DNA from: a virus
Length of the DNA: 46,369 nucleotides
IMG/VR virus record: IMGVR_UViG_3300024517_000026
Coordinates: 1 to 46,369 of that record
Strand: one strand, 5' to 3'
Of the stretch, positions 7,190-14,702 are shown in pieces. Below the pieces are notes generated by a model. It saw nothing but the letters and a program-made list of their open reading frames with translations, searched no databases and had not been told where the DNA came from. The position numbers and the translations under genes were made by a program. How positions within the stretch are numbered: the stretch's first letter is position 1; each line of letters starts with the position of its first letter.

Positions 7190-8012
7190 CGGATTTTATC
7201 TCATGTATCAAACCTTGTACCTTGATCACTTTTTGTATCATTTCCTTTTTTGGTTCTTCGTTTTTAAATTCTTCTAAGGATTCTATTATGGCTTGAACCT
7301 TTTTTGTCATAGCCGCATCACTTATAATTTCTTCCATCATTAAAGATTTTTTCAAATCCTTTTTCAGTCTAGATATCTCCTCGTTCAAATATAACTTTAG
7401 ACGAAGACCGTTGTCCACAAAGGAAGAAACAAATTTAGATAATAGTTCCTTCTGTTCTTTCAGGAGTTCACCCGAGTATTCAGCATTAAACTTTTTAGTA
7501 AAAGTCTTATATACCAAGTTGTCAATAGGAACCATTTGATCTTTGCCCTTACCTTCGGACAAAATCATTCCTTTTATGATCTGGTTCTCTAATAGAACTT
7601 TTGTTTTTATGGTACTACGTTGATTAAAGATTTGATAAATAGTAGCAAGAGATTTATAGTTAGGAACAAAATTATTGAAAGTGTCTTCTGGAAGCATCTT
7701 CTTGATTTTGCGAACTAGTTTATTTTGTTCCGATAATAGTCGTTTCTTATCAATAACCTCTCTCTGCTTAAGCACTTCCGATAATATTCTCTCTGCCGTG
7801 CGGGGGTGAGCATTTTGAGTTTTTGTCAGCGAATGATATAGTTTCAATTCTTGATGGAGAGATGTATCAAACCTAAAAGATTCTTTTATCAGAGATGCTA
7901 TTTTTGTTTTTGAACTCTCATCTTTTTTCAAGATTGCTTTTGTTAGTTCTAGAACCAGAGCCTCATATAAAAAAGCACTATTCTTTTTCTTGTTGTGTTT
8001 AAATTTTACCAT
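7176..8012 (-). CDS. Basic helical protein downstream of portal (candidate prohead core/scaffold protein)
   Basis: 278 residues from the ATG at 8012; the reading that starts at a TTG at 8045 adds 11 residues and lies deeper inside the portal gene, so it is rejected. It begins MVKFKHNKKKNSAFLYEALV and is then almost entirely helical and Lys/Glu-rich, with long amphipathic stretches (for example residues 85-125 and 185-278). There are no cysteines, signal peptide or membrane segment. It overlaps the portal gene by 14 bases and the next gene by 14 bases, implying translational coupling. Portal-adjacent position and helical composition fit a scaffold or core protein, as with T4 gp67/gp68/gp22, but sequence similarity cannot be shown here. 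Confidence 0.6.
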   Translation of the reverse strand: MVKFKHNKKKNSAFLYEALVLELTKAILKKDESSKTKIASLIKESFRFDTSLHQELKLYHSLTKTQNAHPRTAERILSEVLKQREVIDKKRLLSEQNKLVRKIKKMLPEDTFNNFVPNYKSLATIYQIFNQRSTIKTKVLLENQIIKGMILSEGKGKDQMVPIDNLVYKTFTKKFNAEYSGELLKEQKELLSKFVSSFVDNGLRLKLYLNEEISRLKKDLKKSLMMEEIISDAAMTKKVQAIIESLEEFKNEEPKKEMIQKVIKVQGLIHEIKSDGVN

Positions 8013-9927
8013 TTTTTGCTTCTTCTCTTTTCTCCAAATTCTCAATAATTTGTTTGACTTCTCTACTATTACTTAAAACTTCGTTTTCTACCTTGGAGTC
8101 CTCAGTATAATTAGTTTCGGTATTTTCCTTTATCCCTTTGTATTGTTGCTTAAATCCGTCAAGACCTGGGAAAACATTTCTTTGTGTATTCTTTCCCATC
8201 TCGGAAGCCACTTTCCCCATCATGTTTTTTCTTCTTCCGGCTTCTTCTCGATCATCGTGCTTTTCTGGTATGTATGCTTTTCCTTTATCCTTTGGTGTAT
8301 GGTGTGGCTTTGGGTTTTGAGTTCTCCACTTCATATCATTACGCTTCCCCGGTTCAGCCAATAGTGTTTCGTCTTCGCCGCCATCGTCTTCCCCGGCGTC
8401 GTCTTCGCCACCGAGATCTCCACCAAGATCGTCTCCGCCAAGATCTCCACCAAGGTCGTCGCCGCCGCCTTCATCTCCGCCGCCTTCTTCAGCCGCGCCC
8501 TCAAGCATCGCTTCAAATTTCTTGTCGTAAAACATTTCACGCTGGTTGCGAACAATTTCTTCATCAGATAGATTGAGAAGATTCTTTGCTACCCACTGTT
8601 TGCTAAAGTATCCTTCAGTCGCAGCACCAGCAATTTCGAATTTCGTTCTCCAATGCTCTAGTTCCTGAAGTTCAGCAATTTTAGAAGGGCTATTGAGATG
8701 TAGCTTGAAAGATAATAAATCCTTTCCTTTGAAGCCTAGTGTATACAAATGAACAACCGCAATCTTTTCCAGTTCTGATACCACACTTCTTTGAAGCCTT
8801 TGTATTGTTCTGGCAAAACGCACGTCCTTTTGTGCAAGGGTAGTTTTTTCGTCACCACCTTCATCTGATTGCGTAAGGTATGATGGTGGGACTTTCAACG
8901 CAGAAAATAGTTTATCACGCAAATATTTTACATCGTCCACATCACCCGTGTAAGTTCCGCCTGGAAGACTTTCAACTCTCGTATTAGAAGCTCCTCCGCG
9001 AACAGGGATAAAATAATCTTCATCGGTGCTCATGGGGTTGTAGCGCAAATCAACACGACCAGTTTGAGAATCAATAACTTGATTTCTTTTCATCTGTGTT
9101 ACAATGCGTTGCATATGCTGTTCAATTTCCTTTTCAGGAATTCCACCAACATCCACATAAAAAACACGTCGCTCGGGTGAGCGCACAACACGATAAGCCA
9201 TCATCGCATCTTCTAATAGTTGTAGTTGTCTCCAAATGCGTCGGCAAGGCTCCAAAACAGAAGTTCCATAAGGAGCATATTTATCGTTTCCTAAAATTCG
9301 GAAATGTCCTATTTGCCAATTCTCAAAAGTAAGGCCACCACTGTTCCATTGGAATTGAACATAGTTGGGGTTTGTTTTATCTTCACCCTCCATTCTTTCT
9401 ACTTCCATAGACGGAAGTCCAATGACGTTGGTGATTCCCAATTCTTCGTTAATATCAAGATATAGAAACATATCCCCAAATTTGCACATTGATCGACACC
9501 ATCCAAAAATATTAAACTCAATATTCAAAACATCATAAAACAGTTGTGATAATATCTCTTTGATTTCTTCGTTGGGACAATTGATTAGAAGTAGTTTTTG
9601 AATTGCTGACGAGGTGGTCATTTCATCTGCATAGATGTCTAACCCTGAAGCAATCTCGGGCATGTATTCCATTTGATCAAAATCAATATATCGCTCTGCT
9701 CGGTTGACGTTTTGATATGCGGCTGTTCTAAAATTATCAAAAGGATTATGAGTTTGCTTTTTAAAGCTCAAACCACCAGGAGATGTAAAACTATATTTAT
9801 TCAACTGACGGCGCTTAAGCTGACGTGGGTTTTGCTTTCGCCGATCAGTAATAGGACCAGATAAGAGTCTAGTTAGTGCGCGGTACAATGGGTTCTGATC
9901 ATTGTTGGGGTTTCTTTTATTTTCCAT
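7999..9927 (-). CDS. 20: Portal vertex protein (T4 gp20-like)
   Basis: 642 residues, against 524 in T4 gp20. The core (1-470) has family features: FDNFRTAAYQNVNRAERYID near the N-terminus, DEMTTSSAI, a central PERRVFYVDVGGIP, and the DKLFSALKVPPSYL segment followed by the KDVRFARTIQRLQ helix. Twelve copies form the ring through which DNA is packaged and to which the neck binds. Residues about 476-520 form an extreme Asp/Gly/Glu-rich linker that explains much of the extra length. A basic region (NDMKWRTQNPKPHHTPKDKG) and a helical tail follow. The ATG has AAAGGAT 5 bases upstream and lies 2 bases after the terminase gene. No sheath or tube genes separate terminase and portal, unlike in T4. Confidence 0.92.
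   Translation of the reverse strand: MENKRNPNNDQNPLYRALTRLLSGPITDRRKQNPRQLKRRQLNKYSFTSPGGLSFKKQTHNPFDNFRTAAYQNVNRAERYIDFDQMEYMPEIASGLDIYADEMTTSSAIQKLLLINCPNEEIKEILSQLFYDVLNIEFNIFGWCRSMCKFGDMFLYLDINEELGITNVIGLPSMEVERMEGEDKTNPNYVQFQWNSGGLTFENWQIGHFRILGNDKYAPYGTSVLEPCRRIWRQLQLLEDAMMAYRVVRSPERRVFYVDVGGIPEKEIEQHMQRIVTQMKRNQVIDSQTGRVDLRYNPMSTDEDYFIPVRGGASNTRVESLPGGTYTGDVDDVKYLRDKLFSALKVPPSYLTQSDEGGDEKTTLAQKDVRFARTIQRLQRSVVSELEKIAVVHLYTLGFKGKDLLSFKLHLNSPSKIAELQELEHWRTKFEIAGAATEGYFSKQWVAKNLLNLSDEEIVRNQREMFYDKKFEAMLEGAAEEGGGDEGGGDDLGGDLGGDDLGGDLGGEDDAGEDDGGEDETLLAEPGKRNDMKWRTQNPKPHHTPKDKGKAYIPEKHDDREEAGRRKNMMGKVASEMGKNTQRNVFPGLDGFKQQYKGIKENTETNYTEDSKVENEVLSNSREVKQIIENLEKREEAKNGKI
8370..8500 (-). repeat. 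Low-complexity Asp/Gly repeat in portal gene
   Basis: Imperfect tandem units encode GGD, DLGG and EDDGG (portal residues about 476-520). The DNA is locally GC-rich against an AT-rich background and consists of repeated GGCGGAGATGA / GATCTTGG-like units. It may vary in length by slippage. Confidence 0.7.
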
Positions 9928-9929
9928 TT

Positions 9930-11519
9930 CTATCCTTTTATAATCCAGCCGAAGTCTTCATAAAGTTTTTTAGCTTCTTGTATTCTATCATTACTTTCCA
10001 TACTTTTGTAGCCAGTCATGCCTGGTATTGTAGTATTTAGTTTTGTGTTTGATACAATCATCGCGTTCAGTGTTGCCCTCTTAAATTGTAAGTCGCGGGT
10101 ATTCTCCTGTAAGACCGTATCTCTAATCCAACAAGTTATAGCCAGAGCCATAACTAGGTCGTCATTGTAGCTTCGCTGTGCTTCTGGTCTTCCGTTTTTC
10201 CATACAAAGGTTTTTAGTTCTTGATAAGTCCTCTCCGAATTTATAGTAATTAGTTCGTTGCGAACGAATTCTTCTAACTTGGCGACGATGAGCGGTCGTG
10301 TCTTTTGTGAAGTGGTGAAGCCTGGAACAGAGTTAGAAATTTGCTCGGCTTCATATTGTTCAACATATTGATGAGTTCCTTTAGTAGAGTAATATAAATT
10401 TGGATAACCGGCATCAATGAGCTTTTCCAATACCGAGAAACCGATATTGTTGTTTTCAACAACCAGCATCGCATTTCCATATTCTTTTCCAGCATCAAAT
10501 AAAATCCTCGCAAACAAATCAGTCGTAGGTTTGCCTCGATATTCGGCAACCTGAACCATCGTGTTTGTATTAAAAATGTGAAACACTGAATAATCAGCGC
10601 CATCGCCTCGTGAAACATCACCAACTAATAGATACTTGTTATCTGGATCATATTGTTCCCAGATCCAAAAGTTTCTATCAAAACCTGTTTGGTGTTCTGG
10701 ACTGCGACAAGCTAGTGCCATCTTATTTAAATTATCCGGGTGAATAACTGTTTCGCCTGAAGCATTAAAGTTGCACTCATACTCTTGTGCAACTTTACGG
10801 CGCGAAAGGTTTCTAGTTGTTTCATCGAACCAGGCTTGATCTCTTTCCGGGTGTAATGTCCAATGAAGGATCGTGGGGTGAAAATCATTTTCGCCAGCTT
10901 GTGCAGAAACATAAGTTTTATGAAACCAGTTGCCCACCCCATTAGGAGAAGACAAGGCAATACAACGACCGCCCGCTGCCATTGTAGGTTGAAGTGCTGT
11001 CCATAATTCACTGAAGCCATCGATATGGGCGGCTTCGTCAATCACTAACAATGAGAGTGCTTCAGAGCGACCAGCATCAGCCGATGTGGACGTTGCTTTA
11101 ATTTCAGAACCGTTACTCAAAACAAATGATGAACGATTATCAATGGCAATTTTGGCGATCTGATCAAACCAAGGAGGTAATAATTTGATCATCGCTTTTA
11201 CTTTTTTTACAAGATTGGCTGCTGTACTAAATTTAGTTGCAATAACAAGAACATTTTTATCACGATGAAAAAGAAGCATCCACGAAACATATGCAGCGGT
11301 AATTGTTGAAATACCCATTTGACGGGATTTTAAAATAACGTTGTTACGATAATCGTTAAACTTTTGTAGTAAATCTTTTTGGAAGTCCCAAGTCTTAAAT
11401 GGAATTTGCCCACGTTGAGGGTGAGCAATCTTACAATAATTGTCTATAAAATAAACAGGATCTTTGCCGCACTTAACAAGTTCTCGGACAAGTTCTTTTT
11501 TAGAAAGATATTGTGACAT
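9930..11519 (-). CDS. 17: Terminase large subunit (T4 gp17-like packaging ATPase-nuclease)
   Basis: 529 residues. The N-terminal ATPase has a Walker A-type loop KSRQMGISTIT (residues 64-74), Walker B LSLLVIDEAAH (Asp161-Glu162) and a coupling motif ALSSPNG (188-194). The C-terminal RNase H-like nuclease has YLLVGDVSRGDGADYS (Asp301), MLVVENNN (Glu355) and YNDDLVMALA (Asp453/Asp454), the three acidic positions of the metal site. The protein cuts concatemeric DNA and drives it through the portal. T4 gp17 is 610 residues; this form lacks the longer N-terminal segment. There is no sign of an intron or intein. The ribosome binding site is weak. The gene precedes the portal by 2 bases; a small terminase was not recognised. 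Confidence 0.95.
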   Translation of the reverse strand: MSQYLSKKELVRELVKCGKDPVYFIDNYCKIAHPQRGQIPFKTWDFQKDLLQKFNDYRNNVILKSRQMGISTITAAYVSWMLLFHRDKNVLVIATKFSTAANLVKKVKAMIKLLPPWFDQIAKIAIDNRSSFVLSNGSEIKATSTSADAGRSEALSLLVIDEAAHIDGFSELWTALQPTMAAGGRCIALSSPNGVGNWFHKTYVSAQAGENDFHPTILHWTLHPERDQAWFDETTRNLSRRKVAQEYECNFNASGETVIHPDNLNKMALACRSPEHQTGFDRNFWIWEQYDPDNKYLLVGDVSRGDGADYSVFHIFNTNTMVQVAEYRGKPTTDLFARILFDAGKEYGNAMLVVENNNIGFSVLEKLIDAGYPNLYYSTKGTHQYVEQYEAEQISNSVPGFTTSQKTRPLIVAKLEEFVRNELITINSERTYQELKTFVWKNGRPEAQRSYNDDLVMALAITCWIRDTVLQENTRDLQFKRATLNAMIVSNTKLNTTIPGMTGYKSMESNDRIQEAKKLYEDFGWIIKG

Positions 11520-11528
11520 ACATTACAA

Positions 11529-12107
11529 TTAGTCGCGAGGCTCTAGATCTCGTTTTCCTGAAACATTTTCTGGCTTCTTGGTTTTTGGGAATTTATCTTT
11601 TCCAAGGCCAAGCCAATTCTTGATGCTCGTATCCAAGCGTTCTTCTACAGTGTGTCCTAGTTCGGGTTCATCTGGGATTCCGCCAATCTTATATTCTTGC
11701 TGGGCTTGGACCCAAGACCTTACCTTGCTCGTAGTTTGAACAATCATATGAGGTTCACTGTCTTTTGGTTTAGTCAACGTAAGACCGTTGCCTGTGATCT
11801 TTTTATATTCCTTCTTTAGAAAGTTGGCAATATCTTGGAGTCGTTGTTCAATCTCTCCTTCATAATCACCCTTGTAGACCTCACGCAAAGTGACTTCACC
11901 CTGATATTTGATGGTGAGCATATTACCGTGAAAGGTTACACCAAATCCATCCATGACTCTCTTATCGAGAATTGGATGACCCTCCTCTCTTTGAAGACCA
12001 ACCTTGAGTGGTTCTCCATTTTCATCAAGCGCACCGTCAAAAGCGTTTGCAGCCGCTTGTTGGATACCTTGGATAATTTCTAGGACATTTGATTTTTTTT
12101 CAGCCAT
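11529..12107 (-). CDS. Hypothetical protein upstream of terminase
   Basis: 192 residues. The first 25 residues form a helix (NVLEIIQGIQQAAANAFDGA). Then come a strand-rich part around residues 50-75 (GVTFHGNMLTIKYQGEVTL), a helix (EIEQRLQDIANFLKKEYKKI) and a Lys/Pro/Glu-rich tail. There are no cysteines, membrane spans or known motif. The ATG overlaps the last base of the previous stop. A promoter-like AACTATCTATT and AGAGGAAT lie just upstream, so it may start a terminase-portal transcript. Position would suit a small terminase subunit, but no helix-turn-helix is evident, so I leave it unnamed. Confidence 0.6.
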   Translation of the reverse strand: MAEKKSNVLEIIQGIQQAAANAFDGALDENGEPLKVGLQREEGHPILDKRVMDGFGVTFHGNMLTIKYQGEVTLREVYKGDYEGEIEQRLQDIANFLKKEYKKITGNGLTLTKPKDSEPHMIVQTTSKVRSWVQAQQEYKIGGIPDEPELGHTVEERLDTSIKNWLGLGKDKFPKTKKPENVSGKRDLEPRD

Positions 12108-12694
12108 TATTTTTTATTCCTCTTAATAGATAGTTTGATTGATTTTTTTTCTTTAGCTAGCGATTGTATAACTTCGTAAGCTGCTGGTGAAACATAATAA
12201 TTTTGCTTGGATTCCTTCACAAGATTACTAAAATCCCCAGATAAGATCTTTATTACTTCTTTGCCAATTCTCTGTATGACGGGTGCATCTTCTTTGGCAA
12301 AATTCTTTCTTTGTGGGCCAGCTTTTTTATGAATAGTTTTGATTGCTTTGATGATGGCTTCTCGGAACTTCTTCGAATCAATTCCTTGATTCCGCAATTG
12401 ATTGAGTGCAGTCTGGATAGTTCCTGGTTTTAATTGCTTCAAGCCACGAAGGTCTTTTTTCTCGTCTTTTTGATCGTCATCTTTTTTGTCGTCTTTTTTG
12501 TCGTCTTCTTGATCGTCATCTTTTTTATCTTTATCTTTTTGATCCGAAGACGAATCTTCCTCTTCTGACTCTTCTTCATCCTTCGCTTTAGCTTGTGCAA
12601 GTGTTTTAGAAAATTCCCCTTCTTTAAGGAAGTGGATTTCTTCGGAAATAAAACTCTTTAGTTCGGATCTTGTAAGTCTAACTTTTCTAGCCAT
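12107..12694 (-). CDS. Tagged Lys/Asp-rich protein (putative capsid-internal protein)
   Basis: 195 residues. Residues 5-23 (VRLTRSELKSFISEEIHFL) match the window's recurring targeting tag, here after a short MARK lead. Residues about 45-83 are a low-complexity Asp/Lys/Glu/Gln/Ser stretch. The C-terminal 110 residues are basic and helical (residues 100-140), ending in KLSIKRNKK. The start lies 37 bases inside the previous gene, with GAAGGACG upstream. A highly charged body behind a tag resembles the internal head proteins of T4, which enter the host with the DNA. That role is inferred from the tag and composition; no enzymatic domain is visible. Confidence 0.6.
   Translation of the reverse strand: MARKVRLTRSELKSFISEEIHFLKEGEFSKTLAQAKAKDEEESEEEDSSSDQKDKDKKDDDQEDDKKDDKKDDDQKDEKKDLRGLKQLKPGTIQTALNQLRNQGIDSKKFREAIIKAIKTIHKKAGPQRKNFAKEDAPVIQRIGKEVIKILSGDFSNLVKESKQNYYVSPAAYEVIQSLAKEKKSIKLSIKRNKK
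12125..12135 (-). promoter_or_regulatory. AACTATCTATT motif upstream of the pre-terminase gene
   Basis: The minus strand reads AACTATCTATT, one base away from the AACTATTTATT sites elsewhere. It lies 17 bases before the ATG at 12107, just upstream of AGAGGAAT. It falls inside the end of the neighbouring coding sequence. A promoter role is inferred from recurrence only. Confidence 0.3.
12455..12560 (-). repeat. Tandem Lys-Asp-Asp coding repeat
   Basis: On the plus strand short units such as gtcgtcttttt and gatcgtcatctttttt repeat imperfectly and encode (KKDD/QKD)n of the 195-residue tagged protein. Replication slippage could change its length. Confidence 0.65.
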
Positions 12695-13026
12695 TTTTCT
12701 TCGCGTCCTTCAACGTTTACAATATAACACCGGAAACAGCACATAAACTTTGACATATAAAGATCGTCTTTCGCCTTGAAAGAATAAATATTACATACTG
12801 GGCAAGTGCGTTCTGATTCTTTTATAAATAGTTTCTTGGGCAGTAAAACACCATCAACCTCAACCTTCTCTTTGGTCTTCTCTTTTCTGGACATCTCTTT
12901 GATTTGAGATAGGTAATCTTTTTCTTTTTCTTTATCCCAATTATTTTTAGGATTTTGTATTGCTTCGTCGCCATACTTCTCTTGTATGGCTTTCTCAACT
13001 TTTATAAGATGATCGGGATCTTTCAT
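12658..13026 (-). CDS. Small zinc-ribbon protein
   Basis: 122 residues. The N-terminal half is charged and helical (residues 5-50). The C-terminal half carries a four-cysteine ribbon: Cys75-x2-Cys78 in ERTCPVCNIYSF, then Cys97-x2-Cys100 in KFMCCFRCYIV (Cys96 also available). Such ribbons bind one zinc ion and often contact nucleic acid or protein partners. The ATG overlaps the previous stop as ATGA, and the gene end overlaps the next start by 37 bases. It lies three genes before the terminase. A DNA-recognition role in packaging or transcription is conceivable, but nothing in the sequence proves it. Confidence 0.65.
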   Translation of the reverse strand: MKDPDHLIKVEKAIQEKYGDEAIQNPKNNWDKEKEKDYLSQIKEMSRKEKTKEKVEVDGVLLPKKLFIKESERTCPVCNIYSFKAKDDLYMSKFMCCFRCYIVNVEGREEKWLEKLDLQDPN

Positions 13027-13490
13027 CTCTTTACTATTTCGCTAGCGGCGAAAAAGATTGCGATTGATGTAATCATTCCCACTGCTATTCCACCACCAAA
13101 CCACAGTATATCATAATCTCCAACATCAGTTGCAATTTTTTGTAAGCGTAAGATTTCCTCATCTTGAGCTGCAACAATAATATTGTATTTCCTTTTCTCT
13201 ATCTTGAGTTCGCTAGAAAGTAAATCGTTGTCTCTCGTGCATTTTGCCTGTAGGGTGTCCGTCTCATATTTTACTTTTAATTTGCACTCTTGTTCTGCTC
13301 GTGCTTTTTCTGCCAATAGCTTTGCGGTTGCCTCTATTGAGAATAGTGTTCCCGTGAATGGTGCAACATCACCTTCGTTTAAAAAAGTAAATTTCGCACT
13401 TGTGCTTGTGGTTGTTTGGGCATTAGCTATGACCGACGAGGAAATAAAAATAATACTAATCAGTATTGCTATTGTTTTTTTTAGGCTCAT
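13023..13490 (-). CDS. Exported coiled-coil protein with C-terminal membrane anchor (lysis candidate)
   Basis: 155 residues from the ATG at 13490, which has GGA 7 bases upstream; an ATG four codons earlier (13502) is also possible. A signal peptide is clear: basic start, hydrophobic core (TIAILISIIFISSSVI), then ANAQ with probable cleavage after ANA. The mature part begins TTTSTSAKFTFLNEGDVAPF, continues as a long coiled coil with two cysteines (residues about 55-120), and ends with a transmembrane segment (ILWFGGGIAVGMITSIAIFF) and a short basic tail. No lipobox is present, so it is not an outer-membrane spanin lipoprotein. With the overlapping upstream gene it may form an envelope-disrupting pair. 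Topology is seen; a lysis role is inferred. Confidence 0.65.
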   Translation of the reverse strand: MSLKKTIAILISIIFISSSVIANAQTTTSTSAKFTFLNEGDVAPFTGTLFSIEATAKLLAEKARAEQECKLKVKYETDTLQAKCTRDNDLLSSELKIEKRKYNIIVAAQDEEILRLQKIATDVGDYDILWFGGGIAVGMITSIAIFFAASEIVKR

Positions 13491-13854
13491 ATTCAAATCC
13501 AAACTCTAATGTAATTCTCTCTGCCATCTGATCGGGATCATCAGTCCACTCTTTTATAACAGACTTGACAAATTTCTTTTCTTTCTTGTCTAGCGTCTTA
13601 TTTTCTTTGGAATACTTTTCTTCAATTTTTTTAATTGCGTTGTCGTATTCTTTATCGATCCACTCTTTCTCTTTCTTTTTATTTAATTCGGCTACTTCGA
13701 TTGCATCTAATTGTTTCTTGTGAGAATCATCAGCAGCTTTGATAATCTCCTCAATCTTGTTTTCTTTAGATCGAAAAACTAAAGCGACTATTATGAGAAC
13801 AGGTATATACCAATAAGACTTTAGGAAAGACCAGATTTTTTTTATTATAATCAT
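13456..13854 (-). CDS. N-anchored coiled-coil membrane protein (i-spanin-like topology)
   Basis: 132 residues. One N-terminal transmembrane segment (residues about 13-28, YWYIPVLIIVALVF) is followed by a long, very charged helix rich in Lys and Glu (residues 30-105) and a hydrophilic tail. The layout (short cytoplasmic end, one span, long coil) is that of phage inner-membrane spanins such as Rz. The ATG overlaps the previous stop as ATGA, and the 3' end overlaps the next gene by 35 bases or more, again reminiscent of Rz/Rz1 overlap, although the partner has no lipoprotein signal. No endolysin was recognised nearby, so the lysis role is tentative. Confidence 0.6.
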   Translation of the reverse strand: MIIIKKIWSFLKSYWYIPVLIIVALVFRSKENKIEEIIKAADDSHKKQLDAIEVAELNKKKEKEWIDKEYDNAIKKIEEKYSKENKTLDKKEKKFVKSVIKEWTDDPDQMAERITLEFGFEYEPKKNNSNTD

Positions 13855-14255
13855 TTACCTTTATTATGATCTTTCCACGCTTTCGCAAATGCTTGTGGGC
13901 AATCGTCTTTTCCTCCACACATTTCTTTCTTCAATGCCATAACCAGATCTTTTTTCCCCGGTGGGGCTACTTCTTGGAGAGGGGTGGGCTGAAAGCCTTC
14001 TAGCTCCGCTGCAACCGCATCATCTATGACCTGCGCTAGTCTTTGTGCTAAAGCTTGTTGCTCTTTGTATTCTAGTGCTTTGTACTTGTGTCTTATAACA
14101 GAATCAATAAATCTTTTTTCTGTGTCATCTACAGATGGGCTAGGCGCATTCTTTTTTTGTTTTGGGGGAGACACGCTGAAATCACCAGGTTCCATAAAAC
14201 TTTCATCAAGTTCTTCTTGAATAATCTTCTTGAGTTGTGACTTAGTGATTTTCAT
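13851..14255 (-). CDS. Tagged protein, unknown body (putative capsid cargo)
   Basis: 134 residues starting MKITKSQLKKIIQEELDES, a clear copy of the recurring N-terminal tag. After the tag comes a Pro/Lys/Ser linker (residues 20-42), a helical middle (FIDSVIRHKYKALEYKEQQA), a Pro-rich stretch, and a C-terminal part with two cysteines (EMCGGKDDCPQAFAKAW). The start follows the previous stop by 3 bases with AGTTCAT upstream, so the ribosome binding site is weak. The tag suggests packaging into the prohead and possible removal by the protease at I-Q-E. The body matches no family I recognise. Confidence 0.65.
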   Translation of the reverse strand: MKITKSQLKKIIQEELDESFMEPGDFSVSPPKQKKNAPSPSVDDTEKRFIDSVIRHKYKALEYKEQQALAQRLAQVIDDAVAAELEGFQPTPLQEVAPPGKKDLVMALKKEMCGGKDDCPQAFAKAWKDHNKGK

Positions 14256-14258
14256 ATT

Positions 14259-14702
14259 TTATGAACTCCATCTATTACGCATCTCTTGTGTTGCTTCTTC
14301 AATTGCTTGGTTGAGCCACTGTGGATCTTCTTCCTCTAATGAGTTGAATTTGATTGACCAGCCTTCGGTGGTGTTCTCGGGAAGTTCGGTGGTTTTGGGG
14401 CCGCCGCCATAGCTCCAATTATTCGATTCGCTCGCTCTATAAGCATCAATAGCATCTATTAGGTTCGTTCCCTTGGGACCGATAAAATCAGGACTCGCAG
14501 AAGAACCACCAGAAGTCCCAGCGGCTACCACTCTGACTTGATCTGTTAGGGGGTCTGTATTTTTGAGTTGCCAAGCTTGTTCGTTTGGTGCCCACTCAAA
14601 ACTCCACGGGCCTTCTTCACCCTCGAAAGTGACTTCTTCTTTTAACAAACGAGTCATTTCTTCTTTAATAATTTTCTTAAGTTGTGATCTTGTAACTTTC
14701 AT
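14259..14702 (-). CDS. Tagged protein with beta-rich body (putative capsid cargo)
   Basis: 147 residues starting MKVTRSQLKKIIKEEMTRLL, another copy of the tag. Next comes an acidic linker (KEEVTFEGEEG), then a strand-rich, Trp-containing section (PWSFEWAPNEQAWQLKN), a Gly/Ser-rich segment, a helical stretch (NLIDAIDAYRASESNNW), another strand (GWSIKFNSLEEEDPQW) and a final helix. The ATG overlaps the previous stop as ATGA. It lies in a run of four consecutive tagged genes. No motif of known function is visible. Confidence 0.65.
   Translation of the reverse strand: MKVTRSQLKKIIKEEMTRLLKEEVTFEGEEGPWSFEWAPNEQAWQLKNTDPLTDQVRVVAAGTSGGSSASPDFIGPKGTNLIDAIDAYRASESNNWSYGGGPKTTELPENTTEGWSIKFNSLEEEDPQWLNQAIEEATQEMRNRWSS

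Noticed and set aside
7999-8045. Longer start (TTG at 8045) for the 278-residue protein.
   Set aside because: It lies deep in the portal gene; the ATG at 8012 begins at the basic MVKFKHNKKK segment and gives a normal short overlap.
8184-8576. A plus-strand frame rich in Arg/Leu/His across the portal gene.
   Set aside because: It mirrors the Asp/Gly repeat of the portal on the opposite strand; a composition artefact.
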